Positions 22,301-32,537 of a stretch of 64,000 nucleotides of DNA are shown in pieces. Numbering within the stretch: the stretch's first letter is position 1; each line of letters begins with the position of its first letter. Under the pieces are notes generated by a model. It ran no database searches, was not told where the DNA came from, and worked only from the letters and a program-made list of their open reading frames with translations. Location of the stretch: positions 6,572,418 to 6,636,417 of the forward strand of contig JALJCS010000028.1 of NCBI GenBank assembly GCA_023055355.1, written 5' to 3'. This DNA comes from Agelaius tricolor. Lineage: Eukaryota > Chordata > Aves > Passeriformes > Icteridae. Position numbers and translations under genes: made by a program.

Positions 22301-22559
22301 CTGTTAATTCTTTTCATTAATTGTCATAATTTAAATTTTTTAAAGTTTGAAATCCACAATTGCTCACCAAATTTTTTTTCTCTGTGCTTTCTTCCCTGTT
22401 TGCCACCCTTGAAAATTATTGCCTGCATTAAAAAGTGCTGCTTCAGAACAGGATCAGCGAGTCAAAACCTCTGCTTCTCCAGGAATAAACTCCCTTTCCA
22501 AGCATCCCATTCATTTTCTTCCCAGCAGGATGAATTTTGGCACCTACAATAATTCTGGT
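22301..22559. other. Unique DNA, no gene seen
   Basis: Ordinary AT-rich sequence leading into the inverted duplication. Confidence 0.35.
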
Positions 22560-22875
22560 TCCATTTCTCTCCCAGCAACGTCTGCCCCATTCCCATGGCA
22601 TTTTTAAATCAGCATTTCTTATCTCGAGGTTTGCACACAGATGTGAGCCTTCTGTCAGATTTGGAGAATTCCCTATACATTGAGAATTTCCTATACCTTT
22701 GGCGAATTTCCAATAAATTGAGAATTCCCCTATACATCTTGAGAATTTCCTATAAATTGAGAATTCCCTATACATTTTGAGAATTTCTATCTTGAGAATT
22801 TCCTATACATTTTGAGAATTTCTATCTTGAGAATTCCCTACAAATTGAGAATTTCCTGTACATTTTGAGAATTTC
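22560..22875 (-). repeat. Left arm of a large inverted duplication
   Basis: The block 22,575-22,675 ('ggcatttttaaatcagcatt', 'ggtttgcacacagatgtgag') is the reverse complement of 24,550-24,650. It is followed by about ten units of GAGAATTTCCTATACATTTT-type sequence, which is the reverse complement of the array in the right arm. This looks like one repeat element present twice in opposite orientation. Confidence 0.9.
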
Positions 22876-23074
22876 TAGTTTTATTTTTGGATTCTGTTCT
22901 TTTTCTTTTTTGGATTCTATTTTTATTTATTTTTAATTTTATTTTTATTTCTAGAAATCCATTTCCCAGCGGAGCCCAGTCCCTGGCAGGCCCTGGTGGC
23001 ACTGGTGAGCTCAGGAAGGCAGAAATGTGGAAGCAATTACTTTAAGAGCCGTTTTTTTGGGCAATTCCCAGAGA
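22876..23074. other. AT-rich spacer
   Basis: TTTTATTT-rich sequence followed by ordinary unique DNA. Confidence 0.4.
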
Positions 23075-23400
23075 GACATCAGACCCTGTATTTATGAAAC
23101 CTATTGCATCAGGCCCTAATGAAGCAATTAAGCAAAGGGTCCTCTGTGTTTGATCTAAATGTGGTAATTTTTACAAAAACATCACCCAGTGATAGATACC
23201 CATAACTCAGAGTCCTTAATTGTACTTAATTTGTTTGGAATACGAATGTGCATTTAATTAAGCCAGGGCTTTGCCCACATGTTTAAAGAAGGGCTGTCAA
23301 GGAAAATTAAGGCCCAGTTTGTTTTCAAAGTTACTGGTTTTTATCAGGCCAGGACAGGGATCTTCGAACAGAAGGTTACAGATAATTAGGCAGAGAGCTC
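23075..23400. promoter_or_regulatory. Possible conserved non-coding element
   Basis: Unique block with many homeodomain-like words (GCAATTAAGCAAAGG, GTCCTTAATTGTACTTAATT, GCATTTAATTAAGCC, ACAGATAATTAGGCAG), no repeats and no reading frame. It lies in the loop between the two arms of the inverted duplication. Composition-based inference only. Confidence 0.4.
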
Positions 23401-23794
23401 AAGCCAAAAAAGAAAATAAAATTAAAAAAAAAAAAAATTAAAAAAAAAAAAATCCAGAGACACTGTACAGCTGAGAAAGCAGGAAGAAAAACTCCTTGAT
23501 GAAGAAACATAAGATTCAGCTGCTCACACAGGGAAGTCATGCATGGCTGGGATTTGGGAAATGGGACCTGCTGGTTAAAATGTGGTTTGTGTTCCTAAAA
23601 ATGGAACAGGAAAAAATGGTCCTAAAAAATGGGGGTGTGGGGTTCCAGGAGCTCTGGGTGCGGGGATGGCATCACCAGAAGCACCAGGGATGTGGAAAGA
23701 GCAGGAAAAATTTTGGTTTTTTTTTTTTTTTGTCCTTGGGATTCCTAAATCTGGGAAAAAAATGTGTTTTAATTACCTCTGTCCCGTTTTTGTA
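23401..23794. other. A-rich and ordinary unique DNA
   Basis: A-rich runs at 23,410-23,455 and a T run at 23,718-23,731. A 99-codon frame here is driven by these runs. Confidence 0.4.
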
Positions 23795-24650
23795 GGGAAT
23801 TCTCCAAGCCTGCCAGAAGGCTCACACAGTATAGGAAATTCTCAAAATGCATAGGAAATTCTCAAAATGTATAGGAAATTCTCAATTTATGGGAAATTCT
23901 CAAAATGTATAGAAAATTCTCAATTTATGGGAAATTCTCAAAATTTATGGGAAATTCTCAAAATGTATAGGAAATTCTCAATTTATGGGAAATTCTCAAA
24001 ATGTATGGGAAATTCTCAAAATTTATAGGAAATTCTCAAAATTTATAGGAAATTCTCAATTTATGGGAAATTCTCAAAATATATAGGAAATTCTCAATCT
24101 ATGGGAAATTCTCAAAATTTATGGGAAATTCTCAAAATTTATAGGAAATTCTCAATCTATGGGAAATTCTCAAAATTTATGGGAAATTCTCAAAATTTAT
24201 AGGAAATTCTCAATTTATGGGAAATTCTCAAAATGTATGGGAAATTCTCAAAATTTATAGGAAATTCTCAATCTATGGGAAATTCTCAAAATGTATAGAA
24301 AATTCTCAAAATTTATAGGAAATTCTCAATTTATGAGAAATTCTCAAAATGTATAAGAAATTCTCAAAATTTATAGGAAATTCTCGATCTATGGGAAATT
24401 CTCAAAATGTATAGGAAATTCTCAAAATTTATTGGAAATTCTCAATTTATGGGAAATTCTCAAAATGTATAGAAAATTCTCAATTTATGGGAAATTCTCA
24501 AAATGCATAGAAAATTCTCAAAATTTATAGGAAATTCTCAATTTATGGGAAATTCTCCAACCCTGACAGAAGGCTCGCATCTGTGTGCAAACCTTGAGGT
24601 AAGAAATGCTGATTTAGAAATGCCATGGGATGGGACAGACTTTGCTGAGA
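23795..24650 (+). repeat. Right arm: 18/20-bp minisatellite with flank copies
   Basis: A short flank copy (23,795-23,829, GAATTCTCCAAGCCTGCCAG) is followed by about 38 units of GGGAAATTCTCAAAATTTAT (20 bp) or GGGAAATTCTCAATTTAT (18 bp), ending in the full flank (24,550-24,650) that mirrors the left arm. The short and long unit types are interspersed. Confidence 0.95.
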
Positions 24651-24883
24651 CAAATAGAACTAGAGACAAGTTTTAAAGGATGGCCTTGCAAATAAAGTTA
24701 AATACTTTGGAGAAATGGAACCATGAAAAGATGCATTGTAGGACCCACAAGGGGTAATTTTAGATTCTTAACTTTTTAAGGCATTTACAGCATGGTGTGG
24801 CTAAAGCTGATAGGCCAAGAAACACTTAAAATGTATTATAATTAGGAAATAGTTGGCTTCTGATTGTGGTGGTGTGAATTCAC
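24651..24883. other. Probable continuation of the unnamed repeat element
   Basis: Follows directly on the right-arm flank, with words such as GATGGCCTTGCAAATAAAG and GTGTGGCTAAAGCTGATAGG that suggest an old LTR. I cannot name it. No reading frame is visible. Confidence 0.3.
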
Positions 24884-25008
24884 AGAATCACAGAATTCAC
24901 AGAATTCACGGAATTCACAGAATTCACAGAACTCACAGAACTCACAGAATTCACAGAATGACCAGGTTGGAAGAGACCTTCAAGATCATCAAGTCCAACC
25001 CAGCCCCA
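24884..25008 (-). mobile_element. CR1 LINE 3' end with expanded terminal repeats
   Basis: The plus strand has eight or so CACAGAATT-type units, then 'gaccaggttggaagagacct', 'tcaagatcatcaagtcca' and 'acccagccccaac'. It is the same CR1 subfamily as 56,341-56,700. The usual two or three terminal octamers are expanded. Confidence 0.85.
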
Positions 25009-25054
25009 ACAATAAATGAAATTAGACATTGAAAGGTGAAAGAAACAACGGGGA

Positions 25055-25530
25055 AGAAAAACCCCTAAATTCCATAAGAATGAAAAATGAAAAGGGAGGG
25101 TTGTACATTAGAGGGGAATCTTTGGGATCAGGTGTTTTGGGAGGTCTGAACCTCTCAGGTATCTCAGAAATGGGGAAAACCCCTAAATTCCATAAGAATT
25201 AAAAATGAAAAGGGAGGGTTGTACATTAGAGGGGAATCTTTGGGATCAGGTGTTTTGGGAGGTCTGAACCTCTCAGGTACCTCAGAAATGGGGAAAAACC
25301 CCTAAATTCCATAAGAATTAAAAATGAAAAGGGAGGGTTGTATATTACAGGGGAATCTTTGTATCAGGTGTTTTGGGAAGTCTGAACCTCTCAGGTACCT
25401 CAGAAATGGGGAAAACCCCCTAAATTCCATAAGAATTAAAAATGAAAAGGGAGGGTTATACATTAGAGGGAAATCTTTGGTATCAGGTGTTTTGGGAGGT
25501 CTGAACCTCTCAGGTACCTCAGAAATGGGG
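25055..25530. repeat. 118-bp VNTR within the LTR, 4 units
   Basis: Units run from AACCCCTAAATTCCATAAGA through 'gggagggttgtacattagag' to CAGAAATGGGGAAA. Copies differ at only a few positions, so expansion is recent. Confidence 0.95.
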
Positions 25531-25636
25531 AAAGAGAGAAGGGAAATGTGGCTGGAAATTGGGATAAAAAGGAGGCTGCATCCTCCAAAAATTGGAGAGA
25601 CCCCAGGGAATGCCCCATGGCCTCTCCCTTTATAAA

Positions 25637-25642
25637 AATAAA
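25637..25642 (+). terminator. LTR polyadenylation signal AATAAA
   Basis: AATAAA at the position equivalent to 7,817-7,822 of the other family B LTR, with GTGTTTGTGG downstream. Confidence 0.5.
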
Positions 25643-25712
25643 GTAAAAAGGGACTCCTCAGTCTCCTTTTTGGACATAAACCTCTGGTGTTTGTGGGTTA
25701 ATTTTCCTGACA

Positions 25713-26035
25713 GGAACAAAACCTGAGCCTCCTGTGGCAGGCTCAGGAGCTCTGCTTTTTCCCTGTGGAAGCCAAAACAACCTGAGTGCCCCCAGAAGCA
25801 ACAAAAGTGATTTCAGCAGAGCTCAGAGGGGTGGGAGCTGCCAGGACAGGGCGGTGAGAAATGGCATGTCACTCTCAAATGAAAGTTTTGCACCATTTCT
25901 GGGTGGCTGTTCAAATATTCCTGTTCCTTACCAAGGGAAAAAAAGTGGAACTAAAATGCTTTCAATGCTTTCTCTTCCAACTTCCTTTTTATCTTTTCTA
26001 TTTTTTTTTTTTTGCTTGCCCTTGAAAACACAGAT
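25713..26035. other. Unique DNA, no gene seen
   Basis: Ordinary sequence with a T run at about 26,001-26,012. Confidence 0.4.
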
Positions 26036-26125
26036 ATAAAAAGGAAAAAAATAAATATAAAGGAAAAAATATATATAAAAAGGAAAAAAATATATATATA
26101 AAGGAAAAAAATATATATGAAAAGG

Positions 26126-26166
<41 letters not shown>

Positions 26167-26200
26167 ATATAAAAATATATTAAAATTTTTAAAAAGGAAA
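26036..26200. repeat. AT microsatellite with (TA)n core
   Basis: Repeats of AAGGAAAAAAATATATAT lead into an uninterrupted TA run (about 26,127-26,163). Confidence 0.9.
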
Positions 26201-28189
26201 AGAAAATTTGTCAATCTTCTCCAAAGAAAATGCTTCCAAGTTTGCTGCTTCTAACTTCACATACAAAGAACTGACACTAAAAATACCAGGAATTTTTTTG
26301 CTTCTTTGAGTGAAATATTTGAGTGTCCCGAAAAGTGCAGTTTTCCCGTGGAGATCATCACTGGTTGCAGAGAACTTTTAGCAATTTAAACCCGTGCTGG
26401 TGACATTTGTACAGAGGCTGAGCTGTTTCATTTATGAATAATGTTGTTTCAACGTGTAAAGGGAAATCCATCCTGACATGATCAGCGCTGACAAATCTGG
26501 AGACAGATGCAGCAGAAAAAAAAAGCAGAAAAAAGGGTGACAAAATTATTGTGAGTGCTGCTGTGGGGACAGGAGATGCCCAAACCTCAAGGCAAGGTGA
26601 GGAACATCCCTTGCACTGATGGAAAATCCTCCAGGGCTGCATTTTCCATGCCTCAATTCTCCCCTTTCTGCCTTTCCATGGGGCACCCAGGGCTCGGTTC
26701 TGCCAGCACCCAACCCAGCCCACCAAGATTTGGGGATTTGGGTGATTTCCCCTGCAGATTTGCAGGTTTACCCTGCAGATTGAACAGGAGGATGCAGAAT
26801 TTAGCAGCCAAAGAAGGTGCTGAAGGCACACAAACAGATTTCCAGTGGCCACAGAAACAGAGCTGCTTATTTTCCAGCTGCTTTATTCTCCAGACCAATT
26901 TTCCTCACTGCAAAAGCAAAAAAAATAAAAGAAGAAAAGAAAAAAAAAAGCACAGCAGATTGTCCAGTTCATGACTGGATGGCTGGCAACAGAAATCCTA
27001 TTTCCAAACTGACCCCTGCTTTCCTGCATGGCATTCATTAATTCCACAGGCTCACATTTCTAGGAAGATGTCAGTCATGTCTGTGATTTTTCTATCAGCT
27101 ATTAATGCCAGATCACAAGGTGAGAAAGCAGGGGTTTTAATCTCAGGACCCTCAGGAGATGGAGCTGCATACATTTGGTGTGAGCCATGTGTCTGGAAAT
27201 GTCAAGGACAAGTATTTTTAAAGTAAGGAGTGAGTGTTCATATCCACGAGCAGTCTGCAGTCCTACACAAGTGATCCAAAGCAGCCTTTTTCTCCCTCCT
27301 GAAGCCAGGAATTGAGTTTAGATGCCCTAACTGGGCACCTCAGCATTTAAAAATTTGCATTTTTACACTGAGCGACTTTTTCAGCCTCTCCCAAGGCGTT
27401 GCCCATGGAACTGTTCACTGTTCTACTCAGAGAAAAGTTTCTCTGTAGGAACAGCAAAAAGTTCCATATCTCCAGAAATTTTCTGTCCATTTAAATATGA
27501 GGTTGGTTCCTCACCTCTCATTTATTTTTTCTATTACCCATCAGATTATTTGCCTAAAATTTTGATTGTGCCAAATCAGGCACTGATTTTGTTACAAAAC
27601 CCATGATTCTCGACCTAATGACACATCCCACCTGAGAAATGCACAAAATCTCCTTTTCTTCCCATCTTAGCCCAGTTAAATGATAACTTTGAGTCCCATC
27701 ATGTTCCAGGTGTCACCACATAAATCCACTGGGTCAGAAGTAACTGCATTACTGAGAAACACACAGAAACCCCACTAAAATTCCATTTAGGCACATTTAT
27801 TTCTAACTTCACATGCAAAGAACTGACACTGGGCTTTTCTTTTTCTCCTACAACTTCCACAAAACAAAAACTCAACACCGTGAAAGGTTCCCTCAAACCT
27901 CTGCTCTCAGAAAAGTGGGGAAAAAGAGATGAAATTTCTCTTTTTTTTTTTGGTAAATAATGGATTTGCTCAAGCCATGCCACAGTGGAGGGTGGGGACA
28001 GAACAGATGCTCTTCCCTGAGAGGGCTCTTAGCCCTGAATCACTGGGAATTTTATTGGGAACACGAGTGGAGTGGGAGAAACAGGAATTACATCCAAGCA
28101 CAGCCTGCCCAGCTGGGGAAAACCCTGGCATGACTTTTATTTCACAGCCCAGTGCCCACTGCTGCCACCCAGGAATGTTATTTAACTCC
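26201..28189. other. Unique DNA, no gene seen
   Basis: The part 26,290-26,510 has no repeat signature and could be conserved (TTTATGAATAATGTTG, CATGATCAGCGCTGAC). About 28 bases (CTAACTTCACAT(A/G)CAAAGAACT) are shared between 26,249 and 27,803. Open frames of 139 (+) and 164 (-) codons overlap each other near 26.6 kb and are unrecognised. Confidence 0.4.
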
Positions 28190-29512
28190 CAAAGAGTCTC
28201 AAATAGTTACTCATTTGCCCTTCACACCCATTTTCTTTCCCTGGGCCCTCAAGTTCGAGCCTAAAGGGTGTAAAAAGTCTCAATGGGAACCAGGAGAGGG
28301 GGGAAAAAATAAAAAGAATCTGAAGGAACACGGATTGTTCTCATCCTTTGCTTGAAGCATGGATTTGCTCCTCCTTTCAGCTGCTCACTGCCACCTAATA
28401 TAGATATTATCCTAAGATATTTTCCTTTTTATTGCAAATATTTGCCCTTCACGTGCTTCCACCCATTTTCTTTCTGTGGGCCCTCAAGTTTGAGCCTAAA
28501 AGGTGTAAAAAGTCTCGATGGGAACCCTTTAGTTGGAGCCTAAAGGGCCTAAAAGTCTTGATTCCAGGAGAAAGTTCGATCCTAAAGGATGAAAAAGTCT
28601 CAGTGATGTGAACCAGGAGAGAGGGGGAAAAAAAGAGGGATCTCTGAAGGAACATGGATTATTCTCATCCTTTGCTTGAAGGATGGATCTGCCCCTCCTT
28701 TCAGCTGCTCACTGCCACCCAACATAGATATTATCCTAAATATTTTCCTTTTTATTGCAAATATTTGCCCTTCACACGCTGCCACCCATTTTCTTTCTGT
28801 GGGCCCTCAAGTTTGAGCCTAAAAGGTGTAAAAAGTCTCAATGGGAACCCTTTAGTTGGAGCCTAAAGGGCCTAAAAGTCTTGATTCCAGGAGAAAGTTC
28901 GATCCTAAAGGATGAAAAAGTCTCAGTGATGTGAACCAGGAGAGAGGGGGAAAAAAAGAGGGATCTCTGAAGGAACATGGATTATTCTCATCCTTTGCTT
29001 GAAGCCTGGATCTGCCCCTCCTTTCAGCTGCTCACTGCCACCCAACATAGATATTATCCTAAGATATTTTCCTTTTTATTGCAAATATTTGCCCTTCACA
29101 TGCTGCCACCCATTTTCTTTCTGTGGGACCTCAAGTTTGAGCCTAAAGAGTGTAAAAAGTCTCAATGCCAGGAGAAAGTTCAAGCCTAACCTAACACATT
29201 ATCCTAGGATATTATCCTAACATATTATGATGAGATACTATCCTAAGATATTTTCCTTTTTATTGCACCCATTTGCCCTTCACGTGCTGCCACCCATTTT
29301 CTTTCTGTGGCCCCTCAAGTTGGAGCCTAAAGGGTGTAAAAAGTCTCAATGGGAACCAGGAAAGGGGGGGAAGAAAAAAAAGAGGAATCTCTGAAGGAAC
29401 ACGGATTGTTCTCATCCTTTGCTTGAAGCATGGATCTGCCCCTCCTTTCAGCTGCTCGCTGCCACCCAACATATTATCCTGACATATTATCCTAACCTAT
29501 TATCCTCCTTAT
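28190..29512. repeat. Higher-order tandem repeat, about 324-bp units
   Basis: Units start at the word TTTGCCCTTCA at 28,214, 28,441, 28,764, 29,088 and 29,272. Spacings are 227, 323, 324 and 184. The two middle units are nearly identical. Each full unit contains smaller internal repeats (GAGCCTAAAGGGTGTAAAAA, then diverged echoes). Several near-identical 60-75 codon frames recur once per unit on both strands. They are copies of the repeat, not a gene family. Confidence 0.95.
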
Positions 29513-29519
29513 TGCACCC

Positions 29520-30190
29520 AGCTCCAAACATCTTGGATCTGCGAGCCACAAAAGGAGAAGGCTCCTTTATCAAGTCGATCTCCAGGCCCCATTATGTTCC
29601 CCTACAACAGTTTCCGTAAACATTCAGCAATTTTCGGTGTCTGGGCTGAAGAGGTGCATAAACAGGCTCCACTGAAATGTGAAGATGACTGATAATGTAC
29701 TAACATTGAGACCCCTTGCTGGGATTATTACCCCCTGAGTGCTCCTTACAGAATGTGCCTCTTATCTCACACTGACAACGCTAATAGAATATGCATAGCC
29801 CTATTAGCATACAAGATAATAGCACCCTGGAGGGGACAGAGCCATAAAACTTTAAGTAGAAATCAAAACAGAAGGAGGAAGAAAAAGGGAACATTGTCAC
29901 AAGCCAAAAAGGAGGGGGAAAAAAGAAAAAAAAAAAAATAAAAAAAAGGAGCCCGAGGGCAAATTTTGCTGCGGAAAACACACATAGTCATAATTCTTGT
30001 GCTAGTCACCATGCAAATGGTAATGGTCTTTAGTCCCATGAATACTATCAGTGCTGTGTTTGCCTGAAACATTAATTGAGATAATGTGCCCCTTTCGGAT
30101 GCAGCGGGGAGCCGCGTGTCAAATTGTACCACAACAAAATTACGGCAACATCTGCAAGAAACACACAGCAGCCATTGGGGTAGCTGGCCT
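29520..30190. promoter_or_regulatory. Possible conserved non-coding element(s)
   Basis: Long unique block with few tandem features (A/G-rich run 29,870-29,950). It contains a perfect POU octamer ATGCAAAT (30,011-30,018), GAATATGCATAGCCCTATTA, CATTAATTGAGATAATG and GTTTCCGTAAACATTCAGC. No persuasive reading frame. Enhancer function is inferred from composition only. Confidence 0.4.
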
Positions 30191-30289
30191 TGGATGAGTC
30201 CAACTGGGGCTTCTCCCGTGCAGCTGGAGCCTGGGGAGGAGCAGGAGGGGAGGGAGGGAGGGAGGGAGCAGATGGGACCTGTGGCTTGG

Positions 30290-30968
30290 GATGCAATCCC
30301 TGCAGGTCAGGTGTGTTATCTTGTGGTATCTCCCAACCCTTCTCCAGCCACTGGATCTCGGGGTTTTACCTGCTCACAGGGACACTGAGATGTGTTAGAA
30401 AGTCTCTTTTCCCAGCCCCGTGGTCAAAGAAGGAGTCAGAGCTCTTCAGTTCTCAGTCTCAAGGTTGTTTATTGTTTCTTATCTATAAAATTCTTTCTCC
30501 TGTCCAGCCAAGGTCCGTTCAGCAGGACAGACAGAGGCACTCTGGTGTTATCTTTTTATGCTAAAAACTTTGTGTACAATATTTACCATAACTTCCCAAT
30601 ACCCATCACCTGTGTTAGACACTGAGCTTCTACTCTAAACCAATCCAAAAGTGCCACCATCACAGCAGAAGATGGAGGCCAAGAAGAAGAAGGAGAAAGG
30701 CTGGACATGCCCAGATTCCTCCATCTTTCCCCCTGAACCCCCATTCTAAAATCCCCAAAAATCTATTTTTTCACCCCATGATAAATTCCCTATCATTCTA
30801 CTTAAACTTTCATGGCTTGTAATTCTTCATATAAAGGTTGGTGATTGTTTTTTTCCAAGGTCTAAATCAAAGGCACAGGGGTCTGGGGCTCTGTGCCAGG
30901 GTCTCTGAGCCCCCTGGGCAGGGTCTCGATTCCTCCAGGGCAGCCAGAGGAATGTCCTGGGTTCTGCA
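30290..30968 (-). mobile_element. LTR (family C), copy 2
   Basis: The reverse complement starts at 30,968 with TGCAGAACCCAGGA, as in copy 3. AATAAA on the minus strand is at 30,468-30,473. The TATA word is mutated to CATAAAA. Similarity to copy 3 continues past 30,391 to about 30,290 (shared CATCTCAG-GTC-CTGTGA and GCATCCC words), so the true end may lie there. No internal genes. Confidence 0.8.
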
Positions 30969-31317
30969 GACAACTGGATGGAAGCTCCAGCAGCTCTCTG
31001 AGTGCCAAAGCCCCTCTCTAGGGGCTCTGCATTCACGTTTTGGTGCCTGTAACCCTCATTGTCCTGGGCCTGCCAGAGCTCACCCACAGCTGGCAGCCAG
31101 CCATGCATTCACATGCTTCCCATCTTCCCACAACAGCCAAAGTAAATCTTTCAGTGCTCGGCACCAGAGCGTGAATTCAATAAAAAAAGGGGGCTTCAAA
31201 CAAGTCTAAGATGGCTTGTCTCGAAACAAACAGAGAGTTCTCTGAATGCTCTTCGTGGTGCAGCTCTGCCTGCAGGTAAATGCAGATAACAGCGGCTGAG
31301 AGCCCCATCCGAGGAGC
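30969..31317. other. Unique DNA, no gene seen
   Basis: No repeat signature or recognisable frame. Confidence 0.4.
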
Positions 31318-31652
31318 AGTCACCTGCAAAGAGGGCATGGAAATGCTTCCACAGGCTGGGACCTGCCAGGAGGGCAAGGAAATAACTCCACAGCCCTGCT
31401 CCAGGGGGCTGGGACCTGTCAAGAGGGCATGGAAATGCTTCCACAGGCTGGGACCTGCCAAGAGGGCATGGAAATGCCTCCACAGCCCTGCTCTGAGGGG
31501 CTGGGACCTGCCAAGAGGGCATGGAAATAGCTCCACAGGTTCTGACCTGCCAAGAGGGCATGGAAATACCTCTACAGCCCTGCTCCAGGGGGCTGGGACC
31601 TGTCAAGAGGGCATGGAAATGCTTCCACAGGCTGGGACCTGCTGCTTTTCCA
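31318..31652. repeat. Minisatellite, about 40-62 bp units
   Basis: Six to seven units of GGGACCTGCCAAGAGGGCAT plus GGAAATGCTTCCACAG, some with an extra CCCTGCTCCAGGGGGCT insert. It reads as collagen-like or PCPLGRSQP peptides in chance frames on both strands. Confidence 0.92.
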
Positions 31653-31755
31653 GCAGCTTCCACTCAAAGCTCCTCATGGTGCTGTTTGTGGGATGTGGAA
31701 TCCTGGATGTTCTGTGTCGCTGTTGTATTGAGTGTGGAAAGCACGTTCACTCCAT

Positions 31756-32291
31756 TGTGAAAATTTTAAACAATTAATAAAGGACAATAGGAGATGAGGA
31801 GCATAGAGCAAAAATGTAAAAAGTTTAATAAAGGACAATAGGAGATAAGGACCATAGAGCAAAAATGTAAAAAGTTTAATAAAGGACAATATGAGACTAG
31901 GAGCACAAAGCAAAGGTTATTGGGTCAACCAAGACCACACTTATCTTCAGGGATAACCCTTAAATACCTTTTTTCTTCTATCAGCCTGTTGCATATTCAT
32001 AAACAATTATGCATAAACTTTTCCCCAAGCTAGTTTACGTATTTTTACATGGCCCCTCCTTGGGTCTGCCTTTTTAGAGCATGGGTATTCCTTGCTTGTT
32101 ATCACAGGGAAAACAGCTCATCTCAAAAATACAGGGTTTTTAGAGACTGCTGAAGCGTTTTGTTTAATGTTCTTCAGTGGCTGGTTCAAACTCTAGGATA
32201 ATTTCTCCTTTCTTCCTGGAAAGATAACAAAACCTTTGTGTGCCTGTGGCAGGAACTGAAGTCACCTCATGTGAATCACAGCTGTACAACA
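31756..32291 (-). mobile_element. Solo LTR of avian ERVK type
   Basis: Bounded on the plus strand by TGTGAAAATT and TGTACAACA, so TG...CA when read either way. The minus strand reads CAATTATGCATAA-type words, GTATTTAAGGGTTATC (TATA-like), 'cttggttgacccaataacc', then TCCTTTATTAAAC. These resemble avian ERVK LTRs as I remember them. A 51-bp unit is triplicated at its 3' end. Flanks (CTCCAT / CTCACA) are only a partial target duplication. Confidence 0.7.
31774..31926. repeat. 51-bp VNTR in the LTR, 3 units
   Basis: Units begin TTAATAAAGGACAATA at 31,774, 31,825 and 31,876. On the LTR's sense (minus) strand each unit carries an ATTAAA polyadenylation-like word, so the signal is multiplied. Confidence 0.93.
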
Positions 32292-32435
32292 CTCACAGGT
32301 TACCCCCCATCTGAATTTTTTACACTCTGACCACTCTTCTTATCAGGGATTCAACAAGGAAATTCCATTTCAACAGAAAGATGGAAGGAATGCCTGAAGA
32401 AACAGCATTTTGTGAACCCTTTCACTGGGTACAAA

Positions 32436-32537
32436 TGGGGCCTGAGGGGGGTTCTCTGCCCAGGACAGGGTTTGGGCATGAGTTGATTTTTAAGGTCCTT
32501 TCCAACCCAAAACATTCTGGGATTCTGTGATTCCATG
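32436..32537 (+). mobile_element. CR1 LINE 3' end
   Basis: 'ttttaaggtcctttccaacc' followed by CATTCTGGGATTCTGTGATT and CCATG, the forward-orientation CR1 3' terminus with its 8-bp repeats. The upstream body is strongly truncated. Confidence 0.9.

Larger units (their letters stand above)
25009..25712 (+). mobile_element. LTR (family B), 5'-truncated, with internal VNTR
   Basis: Matches 7,545-7,893 from GAAATTAGACATTGA to the terminal TTTTCCTGACA. The 5' third is missing, the left edge being a CR1 junction. A segment of about 118 bp present once in the 7.4-kb copy is here repeated four times (25,055-25,530). The polyadenylation signal is at 25,637-25,642. Confidence 0.85.

Noticed and set aside
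23795..24560. CRISPR-like regular repeat
   Set aside because: Units are contiguous with no unique spacers, and the context is vertebrate.
28572..28585. tRNA B-box-like word GTTCGATCC
   Set aside because: It occurs in each unit of the tandem repeat, with no A box and no cloverleaf.
28352..29482. Family of similar 60-75 residue frames on both strands
   Set aside because: They recur once per unit of the 324-bp tandem repeat and do not represent genes.
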